A stretch of 64,000 bases of DNA from Icerya purchasi. Its lineage: Eukaryota; Arthropoda; Insecta; Hemiptera; Monophlebidae. The notes beneath the pieces are model-generated. The model saw nothing but the letters and a program-made list of their open reading frames with translations, ran no database searches and was not told the DNA's origin. Positions 34,090 to 45,244 of the stretch are shown here, in pieces. The stretch is from contig CM077115.1 of assembly GCA_039619475.1 (NCBI GenBank), forward strand, positions 150,542,274 through 150,606,273, written 5' to 3'. Numbering within the stretch: the stretch's first letter is position 1; each line of letters starts with the position of its first letter. A program made the position numbers and the translations under genes.

Positions 34090-36283
34090 CAACAATTATT
34101 TATTTCGCTATATTTATCTAATCAAAATACTTTTCTTCACATAAAGTTCGAACGTTTTATTTTTTTATTTTGTTTAAATTGTTTTTACAAATGAAATTTT
34201 GTATTATTTCGTTACAAATTCTAATTTCATTCTGTATTAAGTGAAATTGTTTAGTTTTTTCCTTTATTCCCACTTGCGTTTCGCGGTCCGTTTCTTCGCA
34301 CTTTAAATTATTTCACTTAGTAAATTTTCATAACGAAAAAAAAAAAAAAAAGTACACGAATACATCAATCAAAAAAGTAAAATTCAGATTAGGGTAATAT
34401 ATGTGACAGGAATATGTTAAATTGAATTCTTTTTAAAATAAGATATTAGTATTATTTACTTTTTTAAATGCAATGATGAAATTTGTTTTTTTTTTTTTTT
34501 TTTTTTTTATTAGAATCTAAGTGATAAGTCACTGTTAACCCCATCAATCTAAAAATTTCAGAATTTATACGCTGAAATTATTTTTCAAAATTTGGGCTCT
34601 TTAATTATAAAATTTTGGAGGCCTCGTATTTTTCTTTATCCTAGTGATTGAAATACACTAATTTTAAAAAAATAGCGACGGAGCCACCATGGAAAGAGCT
34701 GTGGACTATTTTTTAGTTTCCAGTCTTTCCGCTCTAAAGGTGTATTTTTTCAAAATTCGGTTCCTAAATATCAAAATTTTTCGAATTTTATATTTTCCCC
34801 GTATTATAGAAGCCTTGATGCGCGGGTTAAAAATTAAATCAATAATTCGTACAGAACTGGCTGTAGAATTTTTCAAAAATATTTTTTTTTTAAATTCGAT
34901 TTTTATATATTTTTAAATTTGGACCGTTTAGTTTTACAATTTTGAGGGTTTTATAATTTTCATATGATCTCACGACGATACTACGTCCGATTGAAAAAAT
35001 AATTAACTCTCTAGCTACTATAAAACGGGCTCTACGATTTTTTTTCTCGAAGCTTTATGAGATAGTTTTCTGAGTTTCTACAGATAAACCTAAAACAATA
35101 CTTTGTTGTTTTCTATATTCGCTTATACGTCCCGTTGTTAATTTAGGTCTGAAACGCAACTGGCATTTAGCAGTCGATGTGATAAGCGTCCTTTTATATA
35201 TAGCTTTTTTACAGAATTTTTAATTTTTTTTTCTTGTTAAGATAAATAATAAATCGCAATAACGACTGAAACATAAAATTGTCACTCGCCACTCAAATAT
35301 GAATATTTTCATACAACATTACCGAAAGTTGCGAAACTACGGAACACACATTAAAAACGAATACACACGGATAATATGCGAGTAACGAATGGGCAGATGA
35401 AGCACATTTACCGAAATGAAAAAAAAAAGGAAAAGGTCTGAATAACTCAGAACACGAAAAACACTACTGTAATGTTGGCAGTCGAACTTTCGATTTCCTG
35501 CCGGTCATTAATTTTTCGGATCAAGGACTTTTCAGTTGTTATAAATTTCTCATTGCTAGGGTAATCTTTTTGTGCTCTTCAAATTTCTTTCGTGATCTGG
35601 TTGCCGAGACGTGAATGTTTCATTTTTCTCGATAGTTCTCGCGGTACTTGTGAAGTTAGGTCGTTTATTATTTTCTTATCTCTTTCCCGATTTAGGCTGT
35701 AGCGTGTTTAAGAGAAATGCAGACCGGTTTGCACTGTACTCGCTAAACAATCAACATCTTTTTATTATATATTTAGTTTATTGTTGCGACCATTTAACGA
35801 CGGTAAATGTGGTCCGCTACAATTCAAAAATGTTAGAACGACCTTTTACTCATACATCTATACCTGTTTTCTTTTCCGGTATATGGTAGAGGTTATCTTT
35901 CTGTTATTTGTTTTTTCTAAGTGTGGTACGCTACAACTTTAAATTAAATATGATAAACTGATCATCGTTAGTTAGAAATAATTCCTCCTTCGAAAATAAT
36001 AATAATGGCAACAAACAAATTTTATCTGTAACCTTTTGTTTTTACTTATTTATTTATTTACTTTTGGGCTCATCAGCTATCGGGGTATTAATCTAGCGCG
36101 CACTATCGTTTTTGTTTACCCTTTTCCGTTAACTGCAGCAGCCTTCGAACCATTGAACGAAGCATCATTGTCTAACCGAATCACACGTCATGTTATTTAA
36201 TTGTTAGTACCCGCCGCACCGAGCAGTTGCTCGGCTCACAAAATCATTCTGCCCTCAGAAATTAAATTACGCGATTCGCCTTT
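33421..36283. other. No gene seen; internal direct repeats and T-runs
   Basis: AT-rich DNA with a ~100-bp direct repeat at 33867-33975 and 35097-35195 (roughly 85% alike by eye; shared 'ggcatttagcagtcgatgtg'-type text), a TA run at 34048-34085 and long T/A runs at 33714-33732, 34339-34352 and 34485-34508. The open frames show no known motif. Confidence 0.5.
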
Positions 36284-36626
36284 TTTTTCTTCTCTTTTGA
36301 ACAGAACAGAACGTATATTTGGCTAAGTACAGTAATACAGTATTTATAAACAAAATGCGTACCAGCTCGAAAGAGACTTAACCGCATTACATTAGAGTGA
36401 TAAAATAGAACATTTACGTATTGTTAACAAAAATATAAACACTATACAAAAAAAATACAAAGGGCAAAAAAAAAAAAAAGAGTATAACAAAAAACCCAAA
36501 ATAATCAAAAATTACAACCAATTGTTACCATTGCAAACATTACTTAGCAGCCTAGAGATATCACTAACTAACTAAATTGTGTTTAATCCGACGATGCTTA
36601 TATTTAACGTACATCCGGGTTAGTTG

Positions 36627-38254
36627 CTAGGAATTATAATCGCCTATATTCCTGATAAGCATATTGCTATGGTAGGAACAGCCATGAAAGAATTTTTTTG
36701 CTGTATTAATTATAAAATCTTTTACAAAAGGCAATTGTAACCAGTCATGCATATTATCTATTTTAGTCCAGCGGGGAACGTTTAAAATACACCGACAAGA
36801 TCTATTCTGCAGCAACTGAAGCTGATTAAAATCGGAGTTTGAAATCGAGCACCAAACTGGAGCTGAATAAGTCAATATTGGTCTAATAATACTTTTATAG
36901 ATAATAAGCTTTTTTGCAGTGTTTAAGTAAGATTTCCGATTGATAATTGGGTACAAAGCTGCAATGGTTCTATTTGTTTTCGCTTCAGCGTATTCTAAGT
37001 GTTCCTTAAAAGATAATCTTTTATCTAGAATTACCCCAAGATATCGAACATGATTAGCCCATTTAATCCTGGTGCCATTAATAATCAATTGCCTTGGAGG
37101 GGTGGGATATCTACGAGTAAAAAGTATTGCTTCTGTTTTAGTTGGATTAATTTCAATTTTCCATTTTTCCAAAAATTTTAAAACCCGAAAACTGTGCAGC
37201 TGTAGACGATTATAAATGGTAGACGTTCTATACAAGCTACAATATAATATAGTAGTATCATCAGCATATAAAGCTAAACTCGTGTATTGCAACTTAGGGA
37301 GATCGGACAAGTAGACTGAAAAGAGAACAGGCCCCAGCATACTTCCTTGAGAAACTCCTGCGACGGCAGTTTTGGTCATTGATTTACCATCTTGTAATGA
37401 AACGTAAAAAGTAGTTCTATTGCGTAAATAACTTCTAATTAATTTGATTAGATATTTCGGAAAATTATATTTTAACATTTTATAAATCAGCCCGTCGTGC
37501 CAGGTCGTGTCAAATGCTTTTGCAATGTCAAATAGAATTAATCCAGTGTGTTTGTTTATATTAAAGTTATGCGTGACATGATCAGTAATCCTAGCAACTT
37601 GATGCGTAGTAGAATAACCTGGTCTGAAACCAGATTGCTCTATTAGAAGTATGTTACTACTATCGGCGAAATTACGAAGCCTGTGTAGCATAACTTTTTC
37701 CGCTATTTTGCTTAAATTGCTAAATAAACTAATGGGTCGTATATTATTCACTTGGGAAGAGTCTTTGCCTGGTTTAGGTAGCGCAATGATTTTGGCTACT
37801 TTCCAGAACTTTGGAAAATAGCCGAACCACATTGTAGCATTAATTATGTGCGTTAACTCTAGTACCCCTTCCGAGGAATCTTATTTAAGATTTTTGCCGG
37901 GATATTATCATCACCACAAGAGTTTTTTGCTTTAGATTTCTTGAGATACCTAAATATTTCAGCAGGTGAGGCAGGACAAAACTCAGAATGAAAAATAGGA
38001 GAACCTGTAATGTTATTGAAATCAGAACCAGTTAGTAAACGTTTTACTGTATTAGTGACTAAATTATTTTGATATGTAGACGCAAGACGCGTGCTCGTTT
38101 TATGAATATTTGAGTAATACTCGGCTAACAACTCCGCTTTTGCTGGATCCTTATAAACATACGTGTTAAGATCAGAATCAAATAGCGGTAGAATCATAAC
38201 TCTTACTATACCTCGAATATAATTTCCATAAACTTTTATCTTGTGTATTAACAT
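36627..38254 (-). pseudogene. Jockey ORF2 linker and reverse transcriptase
   Basis: The 401-codon block 37832-36627 contains the RT core: NNIRPISLFSNLSKIAEKV, GLILFDIAKAFDTTWHDGL, GVSQGSMLGPVLFSVYL and ALYADDTTILYCS with both catalytic Asp of YADD present. It then has KIEINPTKTEAI and NHVRYLGVILDKRLSF, and ends HSNMLIRNIGDYNS. The 131-codon block 38254-37859 is the linker before it (KKSKAKNSCGDDNIPAKIL) in another frame, joined near 37845. The RT domain looks undamaged; the lesion is in front of it. Confidence 0.9.
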
Positions 38255-38758
38255 TCATCAGAAATTTTTGAAATTTATCATTTTTGGTTTTTCCAAGTAG
38301 AAATCTGACTATTTTTGTTAAGAATTTGATTACAGGTTTCAGCTAGCCAATATTAGAGTGAAATCGGTATTTTGTATAAATCCTCCGAACATAGTTTTTA
38401 AGTTTAATTATATTACGGAGAAAACTCGGAACATAAACTTGCGGGAACACCTGACACGTCTTTTCTTTGAGATGTAAATAGATTAATACTGTCAGTAATT
38501 AATTTAGTAATTCAACCTGCTATCAATATCAGAATTATCTTTAATTGGTTGATTTAAATGTTATCTGAGATATATTTTTTGAAATTATCCCAATCCGAAT
38601 TATTAAAGTCTAGGATACGACCTACTATTTAAGATCGGTTTTACATTATTAATAATCGTAAAAATTGGTTTATGATCAGAGATAAGATGATCAAACGTAA
38701 CGGGGAGTTTTGCACTAACATTTTTTGCTACGATTAGATCTAAAACACTGCGTCGGAG

Positions 38759-39259
38759 CTAATTTGAAGAAGGAAAGTAAGTAGGTTCTCGAGGAGCCAT
38801 TATTTGAAAATTATTCCGAATGGACATATTGAATAATACATTACCTGCTAAATTTTTGTTGAAGCAACCCCATATTCTACTTTTAGCATTTAGATCGCCA
38901 ACTAAAATAACCTTTGGATGTAAGTTAAGAAGTGATCTAATGTCATCAGCAAATTTTTGTGTAAATCTAGGTGGCTTATATACGGCGCAAACAACAAACG
39001 AGTTTAAATTTTGATTAACATGACATAAAAAATCAGAATATATTTTAACAGCAATGCATTGTACGTGCATTAAACGAGGTAAACGCAGTAAGACATGTTC
39101 AATATTATTGTTTATAATCAATGCTTCTCCACCACTTCTACGATTAACATCTTCTCTATACAATTTCAAACCAGGAAATTTAAGGTTATATGAAGAGTGC
39201 AATTTAGTTTCGGAAAGGGCAGTTATGTGAATCTGGTTATTGCAAATAAATTCATACAA
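38759..39259 (-). pseudogene. Jockey ORF2 apurinic-like endonuclease domain
   Basis: An EEP-type endonuclease: ITALSETKLHSSYN (the catalytic Glu region), SGGEALIINN, CAVYKPPRFTQKFADDI and VILVGDLNAKSRIWGC (catalytic D-x-N). It ends prematurely at 38759, and 38255-38758 continues the reading only in shifted frames with several stops. Confidence 0.88.
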
Positions 39260-39340
39260 TTCCTCATACTTATTAGCGATTGAGTTACAATTCCAAGCAA
39301 CTAGTCATATCCCGTTATTATTGACAATCATTAGTCACAA

Positions 39341-40330
39341 TTAAAAATAATTCTTACTTATAATTTCCGTAACCTTACCGATTACACTAAAAATACTCGT
39401 TTGATGCATGCCATTAAATTCATTTAATATGAGCTTAATTACACGAAAAAGTTTATTTACATTAATATTTCTAAATTTATTTAATAACGAAAAAAAAATC
39501 GAAAAATGATCAGGTTCAGAGTTATCCGGACTATTATGTCTAGTCACCTGCGCATAAGTTCTTTGTGGAAATTTGCCTGCATTGGAAGGACAAGTCTTTA
39601 ATTCATGTGCTGTTGGTAAACCAGTTTGACGAAGAGAAGGTTCTTTTCCTCCCTGGCATGAATGATACGCACAAAATGTGCACATTCGCTGGAATTGGCA
39701 GCATGAGGACCATCGCAATTGGCACACTTGATTAAATTAGAGCTGATACAAGCACCAGGGGGATGGGTGTGTGCACAACGAACACATCTATCAGGTAGGT
39801 TGCAATTTAGTGACACATGTCCAAAACGTTGACATTTATAGCACTGAATTACCGGACTTTTTTGTTACGTATTTTTCCCATCGAATTAAACAATAGTTTA
39901 TATGTTTAATATTAAAAATATCTTTACTATTTGTCCCAGGAGGGAACGTAGCGATGAAAACAGGAAGGGGAATCCGTTCACTCGTCTTCTCATGCTTTTT
40001 TGTAAGTTGCGTGATACTTAATACCGTGCAATATGATTCTAGTTGAACCTTGAAATCTTCTGTTGTAAATGTAGTCGGAAGTCCTTTCAAAACAAGTTTT
40101 AGGGGCTTACGCTCTCTCGGCAGATGTGTATAGAAGTGGATATTATTAGTTTTAAGAGTATAAATTACTGCATCGTAATGTGCACTGGTGTAGACGTAAA
40201 TTAAAGTTTTATTATTATAATATTTTATTTTAAATTCCGAATTTACTAGAGGTTTTAAATTACTAATTAATTGCTTAAGATTTATTAAACTATCAGGGTG
40301 TAAAATAGTTATCGGGGGATATTATCATTA
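39341..40330 (-). pseudogene. Jockey ORF1 (PRE_C2HC / zinc-knuckle protein) relic
   Basis: The upstream block (40330-39836) includes LPRERKPLKLVLKGL, TTFTTEDFKVQLESYC and INYCLIRWEKYVTKK, as in the PRE_C2HC domain of Jockey ORF1. After a frame shift near 39836 come the knuckles RCVRCAHTHPPGAC and KCANCDGPHAANSSECAHF (39816-39640). A further C-terminal piece reaches 39341. ORF1 proteins bind the element RNA; this copy is broken in at least two places. Confidence 0.85.
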
Positions 40331-41095
40331 TTGTTTAGAGAAGGTGAAAAGTTGGTCTTCTCATAAAATGTGCAAAAAAATTTGTTTTTCGTTTTCTGAT
40401 TATATCCATTAATACCGGATCCGTTTTCATTAATTGTAGTGCACCGCCGCATTAATGTCATTGCGTAAGGATTTCGAATTTAGGCGTGAATAACATTCCC
40501 CGTAACAAATAGTAAAAATTCCGTTGCAGGATTTTTTATTTCTCTGTAAAAAATAATAGAAAACGTACCTTTTTTTAAACTCTCTACAATGAGTACAGTA
40601 ATTAGGGTAGAAGTGCGATTTGTTTGTGTAGATCATGTCATGGAGTTTTGATGATTTCAGTAACGCAAAAAGAAAAGTAACGGACCATAAATTATTTATT
40701 TCACTCACACCAGAAATTAATAAAATGTTATTTAGAGTTTATCATTTACCATAGTAATGATTTTATTTAAATTTTAATTGATGACTTTTACGGTTTTAAA
40801 TGCACTAATGATATGAACACCACTGATAACACACTGAACTATCGTTTTCAATTTAATTCTTTTTCGCAAAAAAATATCAATATTCAATGCGGAATTTGTT
40901 GTTGTTATGAAATCATGTGACAGCGGAACTGACAAACTGAGCATCACATCGTGACGCCATTTTTGCCAAATTCTTTTAATGTTCCGACTTCTTCGATGAA
41001 TTTTTTAAAATTTTCTTTCATACAAACATTGTCCTGACAATTACGAACAGAACAAAAAACAAAAAGACAGCCAAATCGGTCGAGCCATTCTCAAG
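40331..41095. other. No gene seen
   Basis: AT-rich DNA. 40970-41095 has text ('tcggtcgagccattctcaag') that belongs with the repeat end at 41385-41460. Confidence 0.45.
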
Positions 41096-41462
41096 TTATG
41101 ATATTTTATATCTTCGCAATTGATTTTTATATATACAATACTATTAAAGGAGCTCGCCGAAACCCGACGAACGACAGAATTCCCGACCGCGATCTAAATA
41201 ACGTATACTGGAATAATTTATTTACTGTGGCGCTATCTGTCGGGAATGATGGTAATTGGTGTTTAGGCGCTAGTTGGCCGCATTTTCGATCGATTTTTAT
41301 TAATTTCATAATTTATTTTTTTGACTTTGAAGTTGCCTATTCTGTTCCCCCAACCCTATAATTAAACTGCCCAAATTTCATAAAAATCGGATAGATAGTT
41401 TCGGAGTCCGTAGAGGACATAGATACATACATACATACATTCATTTTTATATATATAGATAA
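41096..41462 (+). repeat. 3' end of interspersed repeat with TACA run
   Basis: The sequence 'ggatagatagtttcggagtc', then 'agaggacatagatacatac' with a (CATA)n run and 'tttttatatatatagat', is a common insect repeat 3' end. It may pair with the start at 33373, in which case the 8 kb between them includes later insertions such as the Jockey element. Confidence 0.45.
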
Positions 41463-41779
41463 TATTGTAATCTTGTTTCGATGAGATTACCTTTAAAGCG
41501 TACCTTTTTCCCTTTAACTTTTTCCATCTTTTTTAATTATACACTTCATATCCATACGTAATCTTAATCTCACATTTTCTTAAACACTTACCGAAAAGTT
41601 CATTATGTCTTATAAAACCTTATCTAAACACTCGATAATTTCTCTTACGTCCTCACTTTTTCCCTGTTTTCCATTAATATAATTCTTAATTAACTTAACT
41701 CTTTAAACCGCATTCAAAAATCGAAAAATTCTCACCTCTCATACGTTTATCATTAGTTTTTAGTAATTCATTTTTTTTT

Positions 41780-41885
41780 TTTTAAATAAATAGGTTGCGG
41801 GTCTCACTGGACAAGTATGCTAGTTACGTGAGTGCCCAACACTCTTATTATCGTTTATTCTAGTAAACAAAATTACCGTTAATCA
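41780..41885 (+). repeat. Left arm of ~100-bp inverted pair
   Basis: Contains 'gttgcgggtctcac' and 'cccaacactcttat'. A reverse-complement counterpart lies at 44090-44190, and a partial third copy at 42690-42740 is in the same orientation. 41463-41779 and 41886-42660 show no gene. Confidence 0.6.
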
Positions 41886-43132
41886 TTCTTACTACCTAAA
41901 TCGAACGTATTAAACCAAAAAATAAAAATAAAATATTAAATATTTAAAGCTTTCGCAATGATTACTCATAATAAATATCTTTTAAAACACAGTTGTTTCC
42001 GAAAAATAAAATATATCAATCGACGCAAATATACAGGGTACGATAGCACAACGTCCCCCCTTAACTAACATGATCGAGAAATAAGACAAACAAAAGCCTA
42101 ATTGAATATTGATAAAAAGAGAAAAAAAAAACATGTCCGTAAACTGGAATGAAAGAATTGTTAATTGATATATTTCAGGCCTATATTATCGTAATTACCC
42201 TCGGTAATAATATAACGCAACAAAAGTACATTATTACACATTATATAAATGAAAAACCAATATAAACATTTTCTACATCGACAATATTTAAACGTAGTTA
42301 CATGTTCACTGACATTTATTTATTTATACATTTACATATGGATGTTAAATAACTTGTAAGAAATTTAAGGAAAAATAAACGGTTTTGAAAGATTTTAAAA
42401 ATGAATAACGCAATACGATAAAACTTTTTTTTTTTAAATATTAATCAATACGATCGTAACGACTAACGTTAAATAAATACTACATATATTAAAATGTACT
42501 TAATACTAGACATACGATAAAACTAAACACAAAACTTACCTATAATGAAAACAAATCATCTTTAGACTTTATGCTGCTAAAAGTATACACTTAAACACAA
42601 ACATCGAACAATGCAGTATTAACGGTTAGATTGTAAATTTTTCATCTTTTTAATGTAGGGTATCAATAATTGTGTTTTTTTTTTATAAATATGTTGTGGG
42701 TCTCAAAAAGGCAAATATGCCAGTGGAGAGATCTTAACTATCAGCTGTTCAGGTTCGGCATTATTTCCCGCGAAATTTCGACAGTTCCGTTGCATCGAAA
42801 CTTCCTTATTTGCCAGAGTCATCTTCATTTTTTCAGTACATTACCTATAGAAATATTAAGACTTACCGCAGAGCCACTGACAGTGTCTTACTGTCAGTAT
42901 CGTTGCGAATAAGAGGTCTTCATTATCTGCGCAGCGTTCATGATTATTCGTTTTGCCTGGTGCGCTCTGTATTTTTGAAAGTTTATTTAGTTCTTTTACT
43001 GTATAGGCGCATATCTATTTTTAGTATCGGGGACATTTAAAAATGATTTTACCGTTGTAAATAAGTCCATCTTTATCCTCCGTGCAATCTTTGACATAGT
43101 TTATAAAATCGGTGTCTGAACATACACATTCT

Positions 43133-43390
43133 TCACAAATATTTTGAACTAAATAACGGAAAGGCTTTCCTATCAAAAACCCCTGCAGTAGTTATCTTTT
43201 CTACCTCTGCTGATTTATCTGCTTTTTGAGTGAGGTTATTAGCCGCTAATGTTGGGACAGGCGTCTGCGATGAATCTGTTTCTATCGGCATGGTTACACT
43301 AGCCTGCATTTTTTTTTCCAGATCTTCATTTTTCCAAACTCTTCCACTTCGTTTCTGGCTGGAAGAAAAAACTTGGTTGTGTAATATCAT
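43133..43390 (-). CDS. Unrecognised short frame between inverted repeats
   Basis: An 85-codon minus-strand frame with protein-like composition. It has a basic N-terminal part (SQKRSGRVWKNEDLEKKMQ) that faintly recalls the first helix of psq/pogo-type DNA-binding domains, then a Ser/Thr/Pro/Ala-rich stretch and GVFDRKAFPLF. No family is assigned. It lies within 41780-44190, bounded by inverted repeats, so it may be a fragment of a DNA transposon protein. It may equally be a chance frame. Confidence 0.25.
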   Translation of the reverse strand: MILHNQVFSSSQKRSGRVWKNEDLEKKMQASVTMPIETDSSQTPVPTLAANNLTQKADKSAEVEKITTAGVFDRKAFPLFSSKYL

Positions 43391-44089
43391 TATACTTAAT
43401 CAGGGAAGATTCAACGATATGAAAACAATCGGCCCTTTCAATATAGACTTATTGCCTCCGGCTAATAATGTGTCCGAATTCTGAATTGGAATGATTACTC
43501 GCAAAATGGATATCGGCGGGAGTCGTTTAACGCCCACAATAGACAGTAGGTATTACGCGATTATTTCTTTTCGTATGAGAATTTAATGTCAATTATATGA
43601 AATTACCATCCGGGCAAAAAATTGGATTAACAAGAAACGAAGTAATACATATGTTATTACGAGTACGCCCATCCGCGCGGTGTAAATCTACGTACTGATA
43701 ACACCGATGATTCGGTTTTTAATAAAATTAGTAAGTACAATATCTAAGCATATATTAAAGGGAGACCAAAAATTGGTGTGTGGAAAAAGGAGAAGCAAAA
43801 ATGATTTTTTTTTTTCCCTATCTTGGGCGTGATGGTTGAAGGAATGCTTTTCCTTTACGGTTTGTTGATTTTGATTTTGTCGGGTTCTTCCTGGATTTTG
43901 AGTTCTCTCAGATCATGTTGTTTTTTTTCGGATTATTTTAAATATTAAGCTGTTTACACGTACCGGTGTACAAATGCGTATTACGCGGCATGTTACGTAT
44001 TGTCATATGTATATATATACTCGTACTTAAATATAATGCTAGGTTTATCAGTATCGTTATTTATGGAATAAATTAGGATAGTTGTAATT

Positions 44090-44195
44090 TTTATACTTTG
44101 TATCTTTTTTTAATAAACGTTGATAAAAGTGTTGGGAACTCGCACGGCGGGCATATTTGTCATGTGAGACCCGCAACTTATTTTTAAAATGAAAA
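44090..44195 (-). repeat. Right arm of ~100-bp inverted pair
   Basis: The reverse complement reads 'gttgcgggtctcacatgac', then 'cccaacacttttat' and a TTTATT-rich end, in the same order as 41780-41885. If these are terminal repeats they define an element of about 2.4 kb. 43400-44085 holds nothing recognised. Confidence 0.6.
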
Positions 44196-44339
44196 AGATA
44201 AAAAAAAATAAAAAGAAGCTCTTTCATCGTCGCTTTCATTCCCAAAAAAAACTCTTCCTTTCGCTCGATTTTCTCAACATTCCGCATCTATTTGAAGGAT
44301 ACTTTCAACAGTGTAACGGTTCTAGACGTTAACTTGGTA

Positions 44340-45190
44340 ATCAAGGATGCCAACCACGAGGTTTTACGCTCGTGGATTTGATTTACTTTTTAGTTTTTAT
44401 CAAAATTTTAAAATATATGACGACGATTTGAATAACTTAACTTTCAGAACTTTTTAAAATGAACAATATACTCGTATTATATAAGAAAAAGGATACCTAT
44501 CTTTCTTTACCAGTCGACCGCTGAAAAACACAATATTAATTTACGAATACGGCAACAACCATAATATACAGAATTAATTAACGATAAAACAAAATGGTAT
44601 GTAATTATCGGCGGTGGTCCGTGGTCCGTGAATCTGCGGTGCGTTGACTGGCTGATGAATTCCAATAGTCGCGATTCGTTTATGTTTTCTCCGAATTTCA
44701 CAATTTTCGTTATTAACGATTTTTGGTCACCTTTACCGGTACGACCGAACACACTTTAACCGACGATAGGTAAACAATTTCTTATGATACGAACTCTTCG
44801 GAGGTACGAGACATAACTCAGTGGCGGTAGAACAAACAACTAACTGACTGAAGGTGAAACTGCAACTCACTCTGTAAGGCTGCCGCCGCCTTTCTCGCTA
44901 AAATCTTCATCTGGATTTTCCAAAATTTCGACCGCCTACTCGACCGTGACCGCTGGACTTGGCCGAATCAGGTAGATCCTTTTTGTTTCCTGCAGGATGC
45001 TGATTGGCTGGTCCCACCGACAACAGTTCCAGGCACGCGTACACTCGCACTCGCACCGCTCATTCCAAATTATTTTTATTTTTATTTTTATTTTTATTTT
45101 TATTTATTTACTTATTTTTTTGATTATTTTTTTATTTTATTTTCTAGAATTTTATTAGTCCCATGTAATGGAGAAACATTACAACAGACG
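44340..45190. repeat. LTR-like interspersed repeat (second copy)
   Basis: Resembles the repeat at 3576-5885: 'gaccgctgaaaaacacaa', 'aatacggcaacaa', then a CG-rich 3' part with 'gacaacagttccaggcacg' and 'cactcgcactcgcacc', an ATTTTT pentamer array (45068-45105), and 'cccatgtaatggag' with 'acattac'. No protein frame. Confidence 0.45.
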
Positions 45191-45244
45191 CCTTGTTTGC
45201 TGGCCGGAACATAATGATATTCCTAGTAGTTTAACTTTTCACCT

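Larger units (their letters stand above)
36284..40330 (-). mobile_element. Near-complete Jockey-clade LINE (ORF1 + ORF2), broken
   Basis: In minus-strand order: ORF1 relic (about 40330-39341), endonuclease (39259-38759), linker (38254-37859) and reverse transcriptase (37832-36627). A T8 run at 36281-36288 may mark the poly(A) end. It is the most complete retroelement in the window, but ORF1 and ORF2 are each interrupted by stops or frame shifts, so it is not autonomous now. Confidence 0.88.
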
